A stretch of DNA of 64,000 nucleotides from assembly GCA_037043015.1 (NCBI GenBank), contig CM073322.1, positions 4,971,601-5,035,600 of the forward strand, read 5' to 3'. Source of the stretch: Bryum argenteum (taxonomy: Eukaryota > Streptophyta > Bryopsida > Bryales > Bryaceae). Under the pieces are notes generated by a model. It saw nothing but the letters and a program-made list of their open reading frames with translations. It was not told the DNA's origin and did no database searches. The position numbers and the translations under genes were made by a program. Each line of letters starts with the position of its first letter. Position 1 is the first letter of the stretch. This document shows positions 11,181-23,559 of the stretch, in pieces.

Positions 11181-12760
11181 CTGCAAGTGCTCGTACAGAT
11201 CTTGATAATTGGATTTCGGCAAAGTTGCAAGATGGTAGGTCGGCAAAGTTGTACTAAGTGAATTGCAAGTGTCTAGAAGTCATTTTGCAAAACTTAGATG
11301 GAAGAGATTGTGTGCTATTCCAATTAATAGTGGTGAGAGACCATAAACATTAACACATACACAAAAGAGAGTATGTATTAGAGGTGTCACATTTGGAGGG
11401 TTTAAAAGTGCAATATAAACTACTAAGTGTATAATTGGAGAATATGAAGTTACTACAAGTGTTGGTACAGTGAAAAGGATCTTATGTAGTTATATGCAAA
11501 AGTGTTGAAATCAAAAGTGAAGCGAAAGAAATTGAAATTGAATGAGGAGCACATCAAGGATAAACTTCAATTTGCTAAGTAGCATTACTGCTTTGTGCAA
11601 GTAGAGGTATGATTCAATTTATTTTATTTTATTTTTTCTTTTTTGTTTTCAACTGTAAGATCTTGAAAATAACTACTTGTACAAAGACCATTCAAATTTC
11701 AACTATTGAATCTTTACCACTTGTGTGATCATAACGTTTACAATTGATGCGACTATGCGAGGGTTTTTTTGTGACATTTAGAAGCTTGTTGTTGTAAATT
11801 TTGGAGGCTACACTTATAAATTGGTAACTAACTTGGAGAACTTTGTAACTCAAGTAATGATTTGCTGAAGAACTTATTCACACAAGAAAATTCCAGAAAA
11901 GACTAAAGTTGAACTCGCCTGAAGCCCCCAACTACCCTTTTTGGGTTTGAAAACTAAAAGTTTGCAATAGAAAATCTTAATTGGAATTTGACATTGAAAA
12001 TTTACACACAGTCCTTTTCTACTAGTGATTGGGCCATCATTAGATAATTGGTTGCTTGTTATCTTCTCTGACAAGACAAAGGTAAATCCATTTTGCTGAG
12101 ATGTTTGTGTTGGTGTTTGATTTGCGATTAAGGCCATATTTGTTATATTGGGACAACATGCACACTTTGAAACTTTAAGGATAAATTAGGTCCACTGGTT
12201 TTATCCCCGGGTCGGAGACAAAACTTGAATGCAATCTTTGGGTAATAAAGATTTTCATGTATACTAATATGTGAAAGCCTCAAATCATCAAAAAAAATTC
12301 AATATTAAACATGTTGAACGGTGTCCATTGGGCAAAGGATAAAACATGAGATTCCAAATTGTCTCAATGTTACGAATGTGGCCATCGATGAACAATTATT
12401 TGATTTAATATAAGTTTAGCAACAAGTAAATTTTGGTGGTGGTTTGATCATATTATGGGATGTATGATATTTCAAGGCCGAGGCATGTTTAATAGAATTG
12501 AAGTGAGAATGGATCAACATTAGTACAAAGAAATATTGCATAGAGATTGATGTATATCGTGATGGCATATGATCTTGACCCATCAAAATTGATTTCTGAG
12601 CATGAATTTGATCCCAAACATACAACAAGAAGTGTTAGCCAACGACTAAAATCACAAATCAGATTTTCTTGAGTGGCCTGCACAATCTCCAATTGAGCAT
12701 CTTTGGGCAGGGCAGTCGAAGCTAAAACATTGACTTAACTAATATAAAAGTGTTTCAAAG
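11181..12760 (+). pseudogene. Tc1/mariner transposase relic, interrupted
   Basis: The sequence parallels the copy at 33542-34380 in order: an N-terminal helix-turn-helix part with acagtgaaaagga, then VIFSDKTKVN (first catalytic Asp region) near 12055, and FLEWPAQSPIEHLW near 12665. The last block matches the usual LEWPAQSPDLNPIEHLW of Tc1 transposases with the DLNP residues deleted. Numerous stops and shifts break the frame. A piece of piggyBac-type MITE (about 11640-12010) sits in the middle. Ends and TA duplications were not found. Confidence 0.7.
11640..12010. mobile_element. piggyBac-type MITE fragment within Tc1 relic
   Basis: The stretch from gttttcaactgtaagatcttg to gaaaatttacacacag follows the interior of the CCCCTAAA MITEs. 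It lacks both termini. It interrupts the Tc1/mariner open frame and so is younger than that insertion, or replaced part of it. Confidence 0.5.
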
Positions 12761-13037
12761 GAAATTTCAGAATTGTAACGTATGGAAGAGTGTTGGCCTT
12801 TTATACAATTGAAAGAGTGTAAGAAGCTCTACAAAAGTATGCAATGGTGAATTCAAGCTCTTTTTCAAGCTACCAAAAGCATTTAGACAAAATATTAGAT
12901 TGTTTATTTGATTGAAAATGCAAAATTGAGTCATGACTCATGAGACACAATTTCCTTTTGATGAAATTTCTTGTACATATCAATGTAAGAAGGAATCTAT
13001 TTTGCATCAAAGTCTAGCCCACTAACATTACTATCTT

Positions 13038-13292
13038 AACCCCAATTCCGTTAAAATGGCACTATGCCATGTGCCATTTTGTCACACTAGATCTTACATT
13101 TGTGCTCACATAAAATGATATATTCCCTAATATCACAATTTTTTGTAATATCACTTCTTTACATACATTGTCACTCATTTTTCCTAATATCACCTTAAAA
13201 TTCTGTCATATCACATCGTTTTTGAACTACAATTCAGAAAGTTGAGGTGTGCCATTTTACCGGAATAATGCCGTTTTAACGGAATTGGAGTT
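13038..13292. mobile_element. MITE of about 250 bp with 20-bp inverted ends
   Basis: The left end ccaattccgttaaaatggca and the right end tgccgttttaacggaattgg are inverted repeats with a single mismatch. The interior is non-coding and AT-rich with several 'atatcac' repeats. No convincing target duplication is visible, so the superfamily is uncertain; PIF/Harbinger or Tc1/mariner would be candidates. Confidence 0.6.
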
Positions 13293-15193
13293 TCTTGTAC
13301 AATCTGTAATTTGTGCAATTCTATCACCAATTTTTTGACATTAGTAATTGTATTTTGAACACATAATTCGTTATAATTCGTTATAATTCATTTCTGTTTT
13401 TGAGAAATGTGGGTTTAGCTCGAGTCGAGCTAAATGTACCCACACAGTACATTTGGCTCAACTCAAGCTCAATATTTATCAATTTGATAATTTGAATATT
13501 CCCATTATAACAAATTACGTACACGTTTTTTATTTACAACAACTTAATTGACTCACCTTTTTTTAAGACTCTTAGTACAAGTCATCACCACCACTACTCA
13601 AAAAACAAAACGGCAGATACAACTCAAATAATTTGCACGTTTTTAAAAGTTAAAACCCCAAGTTTTAAACTCCAACAAAAAGAAGAAAATCTCCAAGACG
13701 AAAAATCAAATATACCAAGCAGATGATATGTTTAGAGGCATGGTTAAGCCAATAAGTACATCCATAATACGTACTGGTCATGAAGCTTCATTATATTCAT
13801 ATCTATAGTTGAGTTATTGATTTTGAGAATCCATTTTATTGAGCCAATATAAACACATTTGTCTACAAGATGGATGTGGTAAACAACCACAGATTGATTT
13901 CCTTGTAAAAACCATTTTAACATACTATAAAATCGCTCATGAATAAGGCTTGAGTAAAGAAATTACCTTCCGTCAAAACGTCACAGATATTGTCATTTTG
14001 ATGCCTGTAATGACACACTATCATATGGATGACACACTATCATATGGAACAAAATACTAATGTATTTCCATGACCATATTCTACTATTTGTCACGCACTA
14101 TTGTTACACACAGAATACACATTCAACACATTGTCATCAATTTCAATGGAGTTCATTGTCATCATGCAATATTAAAAGATGAAATATACAACATGTACAA
14201 GTGCATGTCTTGAAATCTTTCATTCCAATAAAAACAATCACATAGGTCTACATAGCTTTCAACAGTTGATAATAGTTGAATACGCGCAAAAAAACCAAAA
14301 CAATCACATAGACATAGCTTCCAAGTTGAATACGTGCAAAGTTACTACTCATGGCAAATGATATTCTACTATCAAAAGTTGGCTTTTTCTGCACAGCAAG
14401 TAGTGTTGAATCCTAATATTGTTTGAAGACTTTGAAAATCTGTAATAAACTTGTGTAGTGTAAGAAAATCATGATTCCACATTTGTTGGTTTTCGTTTTT
14501 AATTGATGGTCATCAGCACGCGTATGCGTGATACCTGCCTTACAAATTGGCTCAACATGAATCATACAAGTTGAGGGTGAGCCGGCGAGGGCAGCGGGGC
14601 TCTCAGCTGCTTGCGTCGCAGTCCACGGAGTGATGGTCCATTGTAGAGAATTGCAGCATTAAAAGACTGTTTACAAGTGCAGAGTAAGTAAATACACGAA
14701 TTACTACTGTTAACTCATCGGCTTCATGAGAGACGTCGTTCACGTGTTATCAGCAGTAACTAGTTACAGCGTCGCAGCGGTAGTTTCATAGCGACTGCCA
14801 TCTCTAATCCATGCAAAATCTATTTCTGACAGCACCCCTAATTGAAGTTGACTTAAGTGAATGATTGCCTTCAATCATGTTGGAGTAGTAATTCGCCCCG
14901 CGTACTCCATGCTACAGGTGTCTGCAAACAGATCAGACCCCGCCGGTCTAAATGCGCTACTTATGAGTTCAACATGTCGAACCATTCCACACTACGTACT
15001 ACGTACTCAATCGCTACCTTCTGGTCTAGCTAGTAAGCCACTCCGCCTCTGTCTGTGGTGTCAAATGAATAATCAGTGATTGATATTATATCTGTCTAGT
15101 ATAAATAATCGTAAAAAAATTTGAACCTCTTATGGATCCACTGAAGCACTGATGATTAATTTAATATGACTACAGTCATGCAATGATTCTAAT
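13293..15193. other. Intergenic, 3' flank of the GRAS gene
   Basis: Short open frames only. The AT-rich part to about 14500 gives way to more balanced composition near the GRAS gene. I see no RNA gene or element ends. Confidence 0.45.
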
Positions 15194-17739
15194 CTACGGT
15201 GACGGGCTGGTGATGAGCTTCCAGGCAGTGCTGCAGATGACCGCCTGCTCCTTCCAAGTGAGATGGAACCGGTTGTCGACGATCTCAAGACCCCACCCCT
15301 TTTTATATCTGAAGATCGATCGAATCCACGTGAGCTTTTAGTCTTTCGATTAGTATACTAACTATAGATACGAATATCAAATATGTGACCGATGATTATT
15401 CAGTTCATTTGTTAGTTTTACTGACCTTTTGAGGAGTGCTTGGACATCATCAACAACATCAAGGCTAAACGGAGCTGGCACAAAGCCGACTTGTCGTAGG
15501 CGGGAGTCCCAATACACTCCCAGCTCTTGTCTTTCTAGATTCTCTGAAGGGTCGCAACCTAATAAATTCACCAACTTCCGAGCGCAGTTTCGCTCCAACA
15601 TGAGGCGTTCATTGCTAGCTCGTGGGAAGCTCTCTTCCAGTGAGTCGAAGAAGAGCGAGTAAAAACGTAGAGCTTCACGAAAACAGCTTACAAAATCTGA
15701 TGCGTCCAGGTTGGCTTCGTCCTCCACAATTATCATGATCTGCAGTCTTCGGCACGTCAGATTCAACGCATGACGTAACATTTGTCATGTGATTTACTGA
15801 GCTAGTTGATAGCAATCTACTTACTTAGCTAGTAATATGATTATGCTCTGTCTGTGGTCAGTGATTTAATTAATACATATACGGCCTGTGTCATCCGTTA
15901 ATTAGCTAGCTCCTGATATTATGAATGTTAAATGATCAGTCTCAGAGAATCAATCATGATTCAACTGATCTGATCAATTCTTCATACTATCAGTAGCATC
16001 TGTTAATTATATATATTCTATAATATATTCGGAGAATCAATCATATGTAGTAATCAATATATTATTCCTGGTATTGTTTATTCGAAATTTATGTTAACGA
16101 TAATTAAACGCTTTGATTCAGAGAATCAGTCGGGTATGCATGTGAGATAATCATTACGAAACACTATCAGTATTAATCAGGTTTATGTTGGCTGCTTCAG
16201 AGGATAAACCGTGTTAGGCGAGTCTTGGTTTAATATGGAATATACTACGAAAAACGTGATTAAGAGTTCATAACAATGATAAAGACAGAGATTTGTTCAG
16301 AGAAAATACCGGTATATACCTTGGGATTAGCGTTTCGGAACGTGTAGAGGAGTCTGTCACGAGGGCAACAGGGCTCCTGGGATTCGGAGCTGATATGGTG
16401 TAGAGTCTGAACGCAAGTGATGGCGAGAGCTTCGGATCCGTCGTCTCTCAGATTCAGCAGCGCTAGATCCAAGCGCTCCAAGTGAGGATGGTGGAGCACA
16501 GTGCCCTGAAACGGTACGCCCATGAGGCGGGCAAATCGTTCCAGTCGGTGCATGAGTTGCTTCATCACCTCCAGCGCGGCCTCTTCCGGGGACATCACGA
16601 TGCTTGTTAGCCGCACGTGCGGCGTGACTTCGGTCCTCGTTGCCAGCGCTTCCAGAAACGTCGGCCATTGCGTACAGAATGTGCTACTGATATCGATGAT
16701 GTGAATCCTCGCTTCTCCCTCCATCGTCTCCAGCAGTGCCCCATTCCCAGCCACATGCCCGAATGTGGTCCAAGGACTCGCTTCCTGCACGTCGAATCAG
16801 TACCACACATGCTCGATTAGTACCACACACTGGCAAATAACGCTTAGATCGTCTCTGCTTATCAACCGTACTCAAGCTCAGACTAAAGAGCTGCTTCAGG
16901 GTTTCATTGCGAAGTTACCTGTTGAAGAATCGATATAAGAAACCGACACTGAGAAGTTCAAGATACGACACGACAGAACTAATTCTTTTCGTGTTTTCGA
17001 ACGCAATAATTTTGACGTTCGAGTGACCAGAAACATAGGACATCAGTGTCAGCAGGGCTACTCAGTTCGTCATCTGTAACGTGTATGAGATGAGAAGAGG
17101 ATCGATTACCTGGAACTCAAGGATCATGCTACGCATGGTCTCAAAACAATACGTCTTTTCAGCTGCCACACTCAGACTTCGGATGCACCGGGCACCGGTG
17201 CCAGAGATTTTGCAGAGGAGAGCCTGAACGAAGTACGAGACCAGTCGCTGGTCACAGTCGCCGTAAGGCGAAGCGCTCTCGTTCAGAATCCACAGGATGC
17301 TTTGGAAGCGAGCAGAGTCTTTCTCTGCGATGGCCCTGGCGCAGTCCAGGAGCAGCGTCCTCGCCCATGGAGCCTGAGCGGGGAACACAGCCATGTGATT
17401 CTGGGAGCCGCTAGCGTACTCGTCCACCTGAACAGTGGCCGAAACTGTTGTTGCTTGCAGGTTGGTGGAGTACCATTCTCGGGAGCCGACTGATTGATGT
17501 TGCAGCAGCCTGGAATCGGAGTCCAGTCCCCCCGCAGAAGGATGGTGGTGTGGGAAGAACAGCTGGTAAGGGTTTCGACATTCTTCTGGTCGAGCCATGA
17601 TGTCACTCATGGGTTGGCCCAGTTGGGGTTTGATGGTGACGATCGATGCTGCTGCTGCAGGCCTACCTCTAGGGTCACGAAGTCCACCCGATATGGAAGC
17701 TAAAGCGATTCGAAACCCTCTGAGCTGGTTAGATTCCAA
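15194..17739 (-). CDS. SHR: SHORT-ROOT-like GRAS transcription regulator
   Basis: Four exons on the minus strand, complement(15194-15308, 15426-15739, 16320-16784, 17110-17739), join with GT/AG introns into 507 residues, close to the 531 of Arabidopsis SHR. LHR I covers about 125-205 (ARTLLLDCARAIAEKDSARF). The exon 2 start EASPWTTFGHVA is diagnostic of SHR. The VHIID-type motif IHIID lies at 237-241 and is followed by SSTFCTQWP. The PFYRE/SAW part includes IIVEDEANLDASDF and ends WKEQAVICSTAWKL. Family knowledge: SHR acts in the nucleus with SCARECROW and IDD proteins on ground-tissue patterning in seed plants; its role in early-diverging plants is less clear. A second in-frame Met (residue 44, MSDIM) could be the real start. 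No lesion is visible, so the gene looks functional. Confidence 0.9.
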
Positions 17740-20700
17740 TACAAGTGGGCCTCTAACCTTCTTATCCTTCTCCAGGAATTCTAACCCGCCTTCTGGTTCT
17801 CCACTTTCAGTCGAAATGGTAAATCAATCATTAGCTTCCAAGGCTGACAAGCGGTCTGTTGGAATTAGAAGTACGGCGATTCTACTCTCGCCTCTATCAT
17901 GAAGAGAATTAGAATATCCCGTACACAAGCTTCGAGACACAACATCAGTCCAAAATAGTGTCATGCTTGCTACATCAGGTGTCAAGTTCGGAGTAGCTGC
18001 TGTATTACGAAAATCATATGCAGCTGCATAGTCATCTCCGCCAGCTTATGATCAACAAACCAACATACATAGTTATTATCTTTAATCAGTATCCGCATGC
18101 AGTTATATATAAATATACATATATATGTCGACCGTGATAATGGAGTAATCATCACCTCTGCCGATTGACTGGTATTCGCAGCACAACCCCAGCTCCAAGC
18201 CAGTCCAGCGTCATCCGCTAATAATCTGAATAGCCACAACGTCGGCTACAATCGTAGAGCTACATGTATCATGTATGATCGACTTATCCTTAATAAGCTG
18301 ATGGTAATAGAAATACTGACAACCTAACAACCTCAGACTGCTACCAAGTAACAAGTACGATCCTTAGTAAGCCAGCTCCTTGATTCCATTCTGCAGCAAT
18401 CGGGCAAGCTAAGCTCCAGAATGGGTCACCAGTGAGTATCGAGAATTCGAGATGTAGAAATGTTGAGATACGGGTCCTTCTGTCCTTCACAGGGGATTGA
18501 TCGAGAGCAAGCACAGAATCTGCACAGAGGTGGTCCTTCAAGGATTAACATCTAACTTACACACGTGGTAACATAATAGAGAAGATTCAAAAGAGAGTAA
18601 TTATAATATCGTAGCACATGATGAGAGTAAGTTCAGTCTTGATCAATGCCTGCCATGCCGTGGTTTGATTCTTGATGCCACCGGCAGTGGTACGAGTATG
18701 ACAAGTTTTTTTTCTTTTAACTCGGATCAATATTGACTCGAAGAGTGGCAGGCGAGTAAAGGTAGTTTCGTATCGCGGCTTCAATGTTCTCATGACGCGC
18801 CTCGCCGTGCCTTGGAGCGAAGCGCTTGTCGATCTTGAGCATTGGAATTCATTGAAGAACTTTCCATTGAAGATGCCGAGCACTATATACCGAAATTAAA
18901 TTCTGTGGAATAGATTCCACAGACCCGCAACAAATTTCGTTTGACCGAGACTTTCGCACCTCCCCACATGGCACATGCACCTCGCCCAACTTCAATGCAC
19001 ACCTATAAATGAACTTGTGTGTGAAACAACGGGGGAGTGTTTACGCGCAATTGCGATGGGGTCTGATTGGCAGGTGGTACCAGTTTGTAGTGTGGCGTTT
19101 GTCTCGATCCTGCCCGGCCATTGATTCATGCATGCAGTAATGCGGTATGTAGTTCCCGAAACGGATCCTGCCTCGAGGCTCGAGCGCAGTGTGATGTTCC
19201 TGACCAGGCAGACCAGCCAGCATCATTCATCTACCGGTCACTTCACGGCAGCATAAAAGACTTGGGTACTGGTCGGGTCATGCGCAGCAAAGCATGAATC
19301 GGGACGATGCTGATAGCTTTTTTTAGTTTATAAAAGCGCCCCCTGGGTGCAGGACGTCGTCCGATTTCAAGCGTGCGCGCTTGAAGTGCCTTTTACAAGC
19401 GTTTCTAATTTAAGGCAAGTTTACGATCCGATAAGCTGAAGATCCCAGGCAAGCATTATGTGATGAAGCTCCAGGACTCCAGGACAGAATTACTACTCTG
19501 AAATCCTACCACGGAGGTCACTTCAATAGCAATTGTTGTGAGCATTCACGTAGTTGGTATTTGTATATCAAGGCTTACGGTATGTTTCATGCGAAAGCAA
19601 CGAGATTTGACCGAAAGATTCGAGGTAACTTAACCACGAAACCAACATGATTGTGATGGATATTAAGGTGGTTAAAATCTTCATACTGTTACATAAATAC
19701 ACAAGTTACATTTCATAAAAATGGGAGTCAAGACAATACGTGAAATTCTCCTCACCAAAGTTGTCACTTTGGCGCAAAGTGTGAAGGCATGTCTAGTTAT
19801 GTACACAAAATTGCATATTTTTTGTAATATTATTATTGTACTCTGTTAAGTCAAGCAATCATTGTAATATCACTTTATTTTTGGTCTTGAAATATCGCAG
19901 TCCCATATGCAAAAGGAAAGGTGATGATACATGTTATTAGAAAATAACAAAAAAATGACAACAGAGATGACAACATTTTACTATAGGTTGCAAAGAAAGT
20001 GTCTCAATTGACAATAGAGCTTGGTGTCATTCGAGTCATGTCATTGCCAACATCGTGTTATTTGTGTTGAACGTGACTTTTGATATAATAAGACTATTTT
20101 GGTCTTATTTTAATTGAGAGAATCGTCCGCAACGAGAATCACAAATTCACGACTTCGTGCGAAGGCTACATGGCTTGAAGCGGTAATGGCAAGAAATCAT
20201 TCTTGGTTTGAGAATGTCAAGAGCCACCAAACTGTTGACACCAGCACGAAGTGGTGGGAAGTAGTGATAATTCTCCGACAAAGAATGTCTCAAAATGCTT
20301 AGAAAGTCTCAAAATAACGGATTAGCTCATCATGATCCAATTGTGACAATCCATGTGTCATGAACATTGTCATTTAGACATCTAAGTGACATCCTCTTCT
20401 TTAAGACACTTCTAAAAAAAACTTCAAAAAATGTCCAATTCTTACTAGTGACTAGTGAGGGACTGTGATTGTCAAAGTTTCTTGCAATTTTACAATGTGC
20501 AATTCTTACAAAAAAACATGTCCATTTGGTGATATAACATAATTGTGCCAATTTGCAAGCATAAAGAAATTTATAAGAAATATAAGATAGCTATAATAAG
20601 AAATCCTCTTTCAGAAACCAATGAGAGACTCTATGAACTAGTCTATGTATTCCAAGTTAGGGAACTTGGCAATTTGGAGGTTCATCATGTTGATTCATTA

Positions 20701-20867
20701 GATTAAGTAGCTTTACTTTACTTATTTTGTTAAATTGTTACAGAAAGCAGTGCTATCAAAATTTCAAAATTCTATCATACCAAAATTCTGTGGTAGAACC
20801 AGTTTGTTTTAAGGTCTGCCAGAAACTAGAAGCCTGCTTCTTCTACGGAAATTCCAGCATTTTTTTG
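17740..20867. other. Upstream region of the GRAS gene; no gene seen
   Basis: About 3 kb without a supported gene. Near the GRAS gene composition is balanced, consistent with promoter and leader sequence. A TATA-like run on the minus strand lies near 18098-18118, but no transcription start can be fixed. From about 19600 the sequence becomes AT-rich, repeat-like spacer. Confidence 0.45.
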
Positions 20868-21040
20868 AACTTGGGGTTAAAAGGGTGCCCTAACTTTTCA
20901 CCCTATAATGTTTGCGGTGAGTGCATGCTACCTGTGGGTCAAGAAGAAGCCCGGTGCTCCATTATTGGTACAGCTCCCGTTTTGAGCACACTACACTCCC
21001 TTAGACAAAAGTGACATAATGTGGTAGAGGGAGTTCAATG
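20868..21040 (+). repeat. Dispersed repeat V, copy 2
   Basis: It resembles the minus strand of 985-1190: gggtgccctaa, caccctataatg and gtgagtgcatg occur in the same order. The short open frame over it (20727-21014) has no recognisable domain and is probably a by-product of the repeat. Confidence 0.4.
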
Positions 21041-22037
21041 ACTCGGGCTTCAATAGTCCAGTCATGATTCCAGGGACCTTAATGGGGAAATTGAATATGC
21101 CTGGCTGAGCCTCAATTACAATACTGTGTAATATGCTAGTGTGCTACCACTGGAATTAAAGGAACGAATGAATGGTTATTGTCACAAGGACAGAATTCAG
21201 CATAGTTTACAGAATGTGAAGCATAAATGATCTCCCAAACCTCAATAAAGGAGAACCTTAGTGGCCACTGAAAATAATAAACAAACTGAGTGTGTAGTGG
21301 GTACAGCATGCTATTGAAATCGCTCCATAAAGTTTGTGCATAAATATTTTGTTGTTTATATAGTGTCGTTTTTCTTCCTTTACGTTTTGCAACTTTTAAT
21401 GTTCAGCATCTGAGAAAAGTCTCCTTGGTCCTCACAGTCAACTTTCCAATTTCTGGGTGATGAACGGAGACATTCGTCTGGATGTGAGTCAACTTTCATC
21501 CATTCTGTTCATTCATCAAAGTTTGAAAGTGGGCAACTGAATTATTATGTGGAGTACCGAATTTCGGCACTTAATAAAGAATAATAATAATATTCAAATT
21601 TTCATTTAATAAAAAGTAAGAATTTAAAAATTACATGCGCAATTGAATTTCATTATTTCTTCAAGCTTTTTGTTTATTCATTTTATATTTTCGAAATTTT
21701 TAACAAGCAATATTCCAATGAATGAGTTGAAGTATGACAATCGATTCCGGACCAAGTGGATCTCGTATTTCACGTATGAGGACGAGGCTTTGGAAAAACG
21801 ACAAGGTATGTAGGAGGATGGTAGCCGCTCACATACCTTCAATTACTCTCATACATTTACTCAATATTAAAATCATATTGTGGTGCTGAATAGTCCTACA
21901 AAAAGGCATGTCCACATCTCTTGGGTTCTCAACTTTGAGCTCTCACATCTATGGCTCTAAAAGAGTTAGACAGTTAGTCAAGTGATTGAAGTCGTGTTCA
22001 CCTTCTCACATCTTGTAAGATAGCCTTGTGTTCAAGC
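21041..22037. other. AT-rich spacer, nothing recognised
   Basis: No gene, RNA or element end can be supported in this interval. Confidence 0.4.
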
Positions 22038-22970
22038 TTAACCCCTGAAAATCCAAGCGTTTCCCCGACCTCCAAAACCAAAAACTGTCATTTTTCACCT
22101 TTGTTGGGAAATGGGGAAATGGAAAAACTTTTTTTCGGGTTTTAAACTTTGAACCGAGAGATCTTGTCCCTAACTTGTATACAAAGAACTGGTAAAAATT
22201 TCAAGCGTTGGATGTTTGTCATTTGTGAGATGATAACATCAAAGTTTGTCTAACATTTTTTTTTTGCCATTGCTTGAGAGGCATTGTCTAAATGGTGCCA
22301 AGGGCAACTTGATGATTGTTACTCCAAACATTTTTCCCTCATTTTTCCATGTAGGTAATCAAGTTGGGTACGCTCATGCAAAATTTTAGAGACTCATTCC
22401 ATGTTTTTGACCTTCATGTGCATTATTTTATGTCTACAAACAACAATATAGTAAAACAAGCACCACATATGGTATATTTAGTTTAAGAAAAATTTGGACG
22501 ATGAGTAGGTGCGGAGGTGCCTTTATGAGTATGTGAATTCTGAAAAAGAAAAATCTCGGGAAAAATCCAAAATCTCAAATTTTGGCAATTTTTGAAAGAA
22601 AAGTTTGTAAAATTACTAGAAATTGTTAAGATTGTTTTTGAAATTTTTGGAGGCTGCCCTAGTAAAATTGGTAGACTTTTCGACTTTGGACACATTGGAA
22701 TTTGAATAGTAATTTGGTAATGAACATATTTCCAAAATAGAATACTTCAAAGAAGCTGAATTTAAACTGCCTGTTTTGGACTTGAAACCTAAAATTTTTA
22801 AATGAAGGTTTTAAGATTAAAATTTGGCTTTCCAAATTTTACCACGTACACATTACTGCATGGGGAGCACCCAGTAAAAAACATAGGCAAAAATATCAAT
22901 TTAACTTCTTAAAATGAGCTGCCCGAAATCTCAAAAAACCAAATCAGTTTTCCTAGATTCTTAGGGGTAA
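22038..22970. mobile_element. piggyBac-type MITE
   Basis: The left end is TTAA (22038-22041) plus cccctgaaaatccaagcg. The right end is ctagattcttaggggtaa, with one T of the TTAA lost. The interior is collinear with element A, including the ctcatgcaaaattttagagactcattcc block. It is 933 bp long with no coding capacity. Confidence 0.8.
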
Positions 22971-23559
22971 TACAATTTGCAAAAACCAAATTCAGTGATT
23001 TTCGACAAAGTAGGCGTAAACCCTCCTTGAATATTGGTTGTTAAGTATGAAACGGAATAACAATAAACCCTATAAAAAAACCATAATGAAATCTACAAGT
23101 GAAAATAATTATTATTTTGTTTCGACAAAGTCAAAATCTAGTAGAGGACTAGAGGCTACAGTATCGTTCTTGTCTATATATTATCCTTTATGTATATTGT
23201 TATATCGTTTTACTTTTTTTTAAATTATTGATATATAGTTTCGTTTTCATGTATCATACGAATATGGAAAATGCTACATACTTTGCAAATATGAAAGGTG
23301 CTACACAATACACTTTGGTGCTTATTGTTTGTAGTGAATAATTATATTTTGAGTAAGAAATTTCCTTGTACTATTATCGTATCCAAGTATATTAACGAGG
23401 CATACTAGATATCACATGATATAATCATATGTTGTTTGATTTGAACAAGTAGGATTGATACAAGATCTTAGTAATTACATGCATGCGTTGTTCTAAATTA
23501 TTTTTTTTATAAAAGTGGGATATGAATGTAAGCGATACATGACTTAATACTCAAAATAG
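22971..23559. other. AT-rich spacer
   Basis: No gene or element boundary is recognised between the MITE and the fold-back cluster. Confidence 0.4.

Noticed and set aside
16607-16875. Open frames on both strands over GRAS exon 2
   Set aside because: They are shadows of the SHR coding exon; only the frame with the IHIID motif splices into a full protein.
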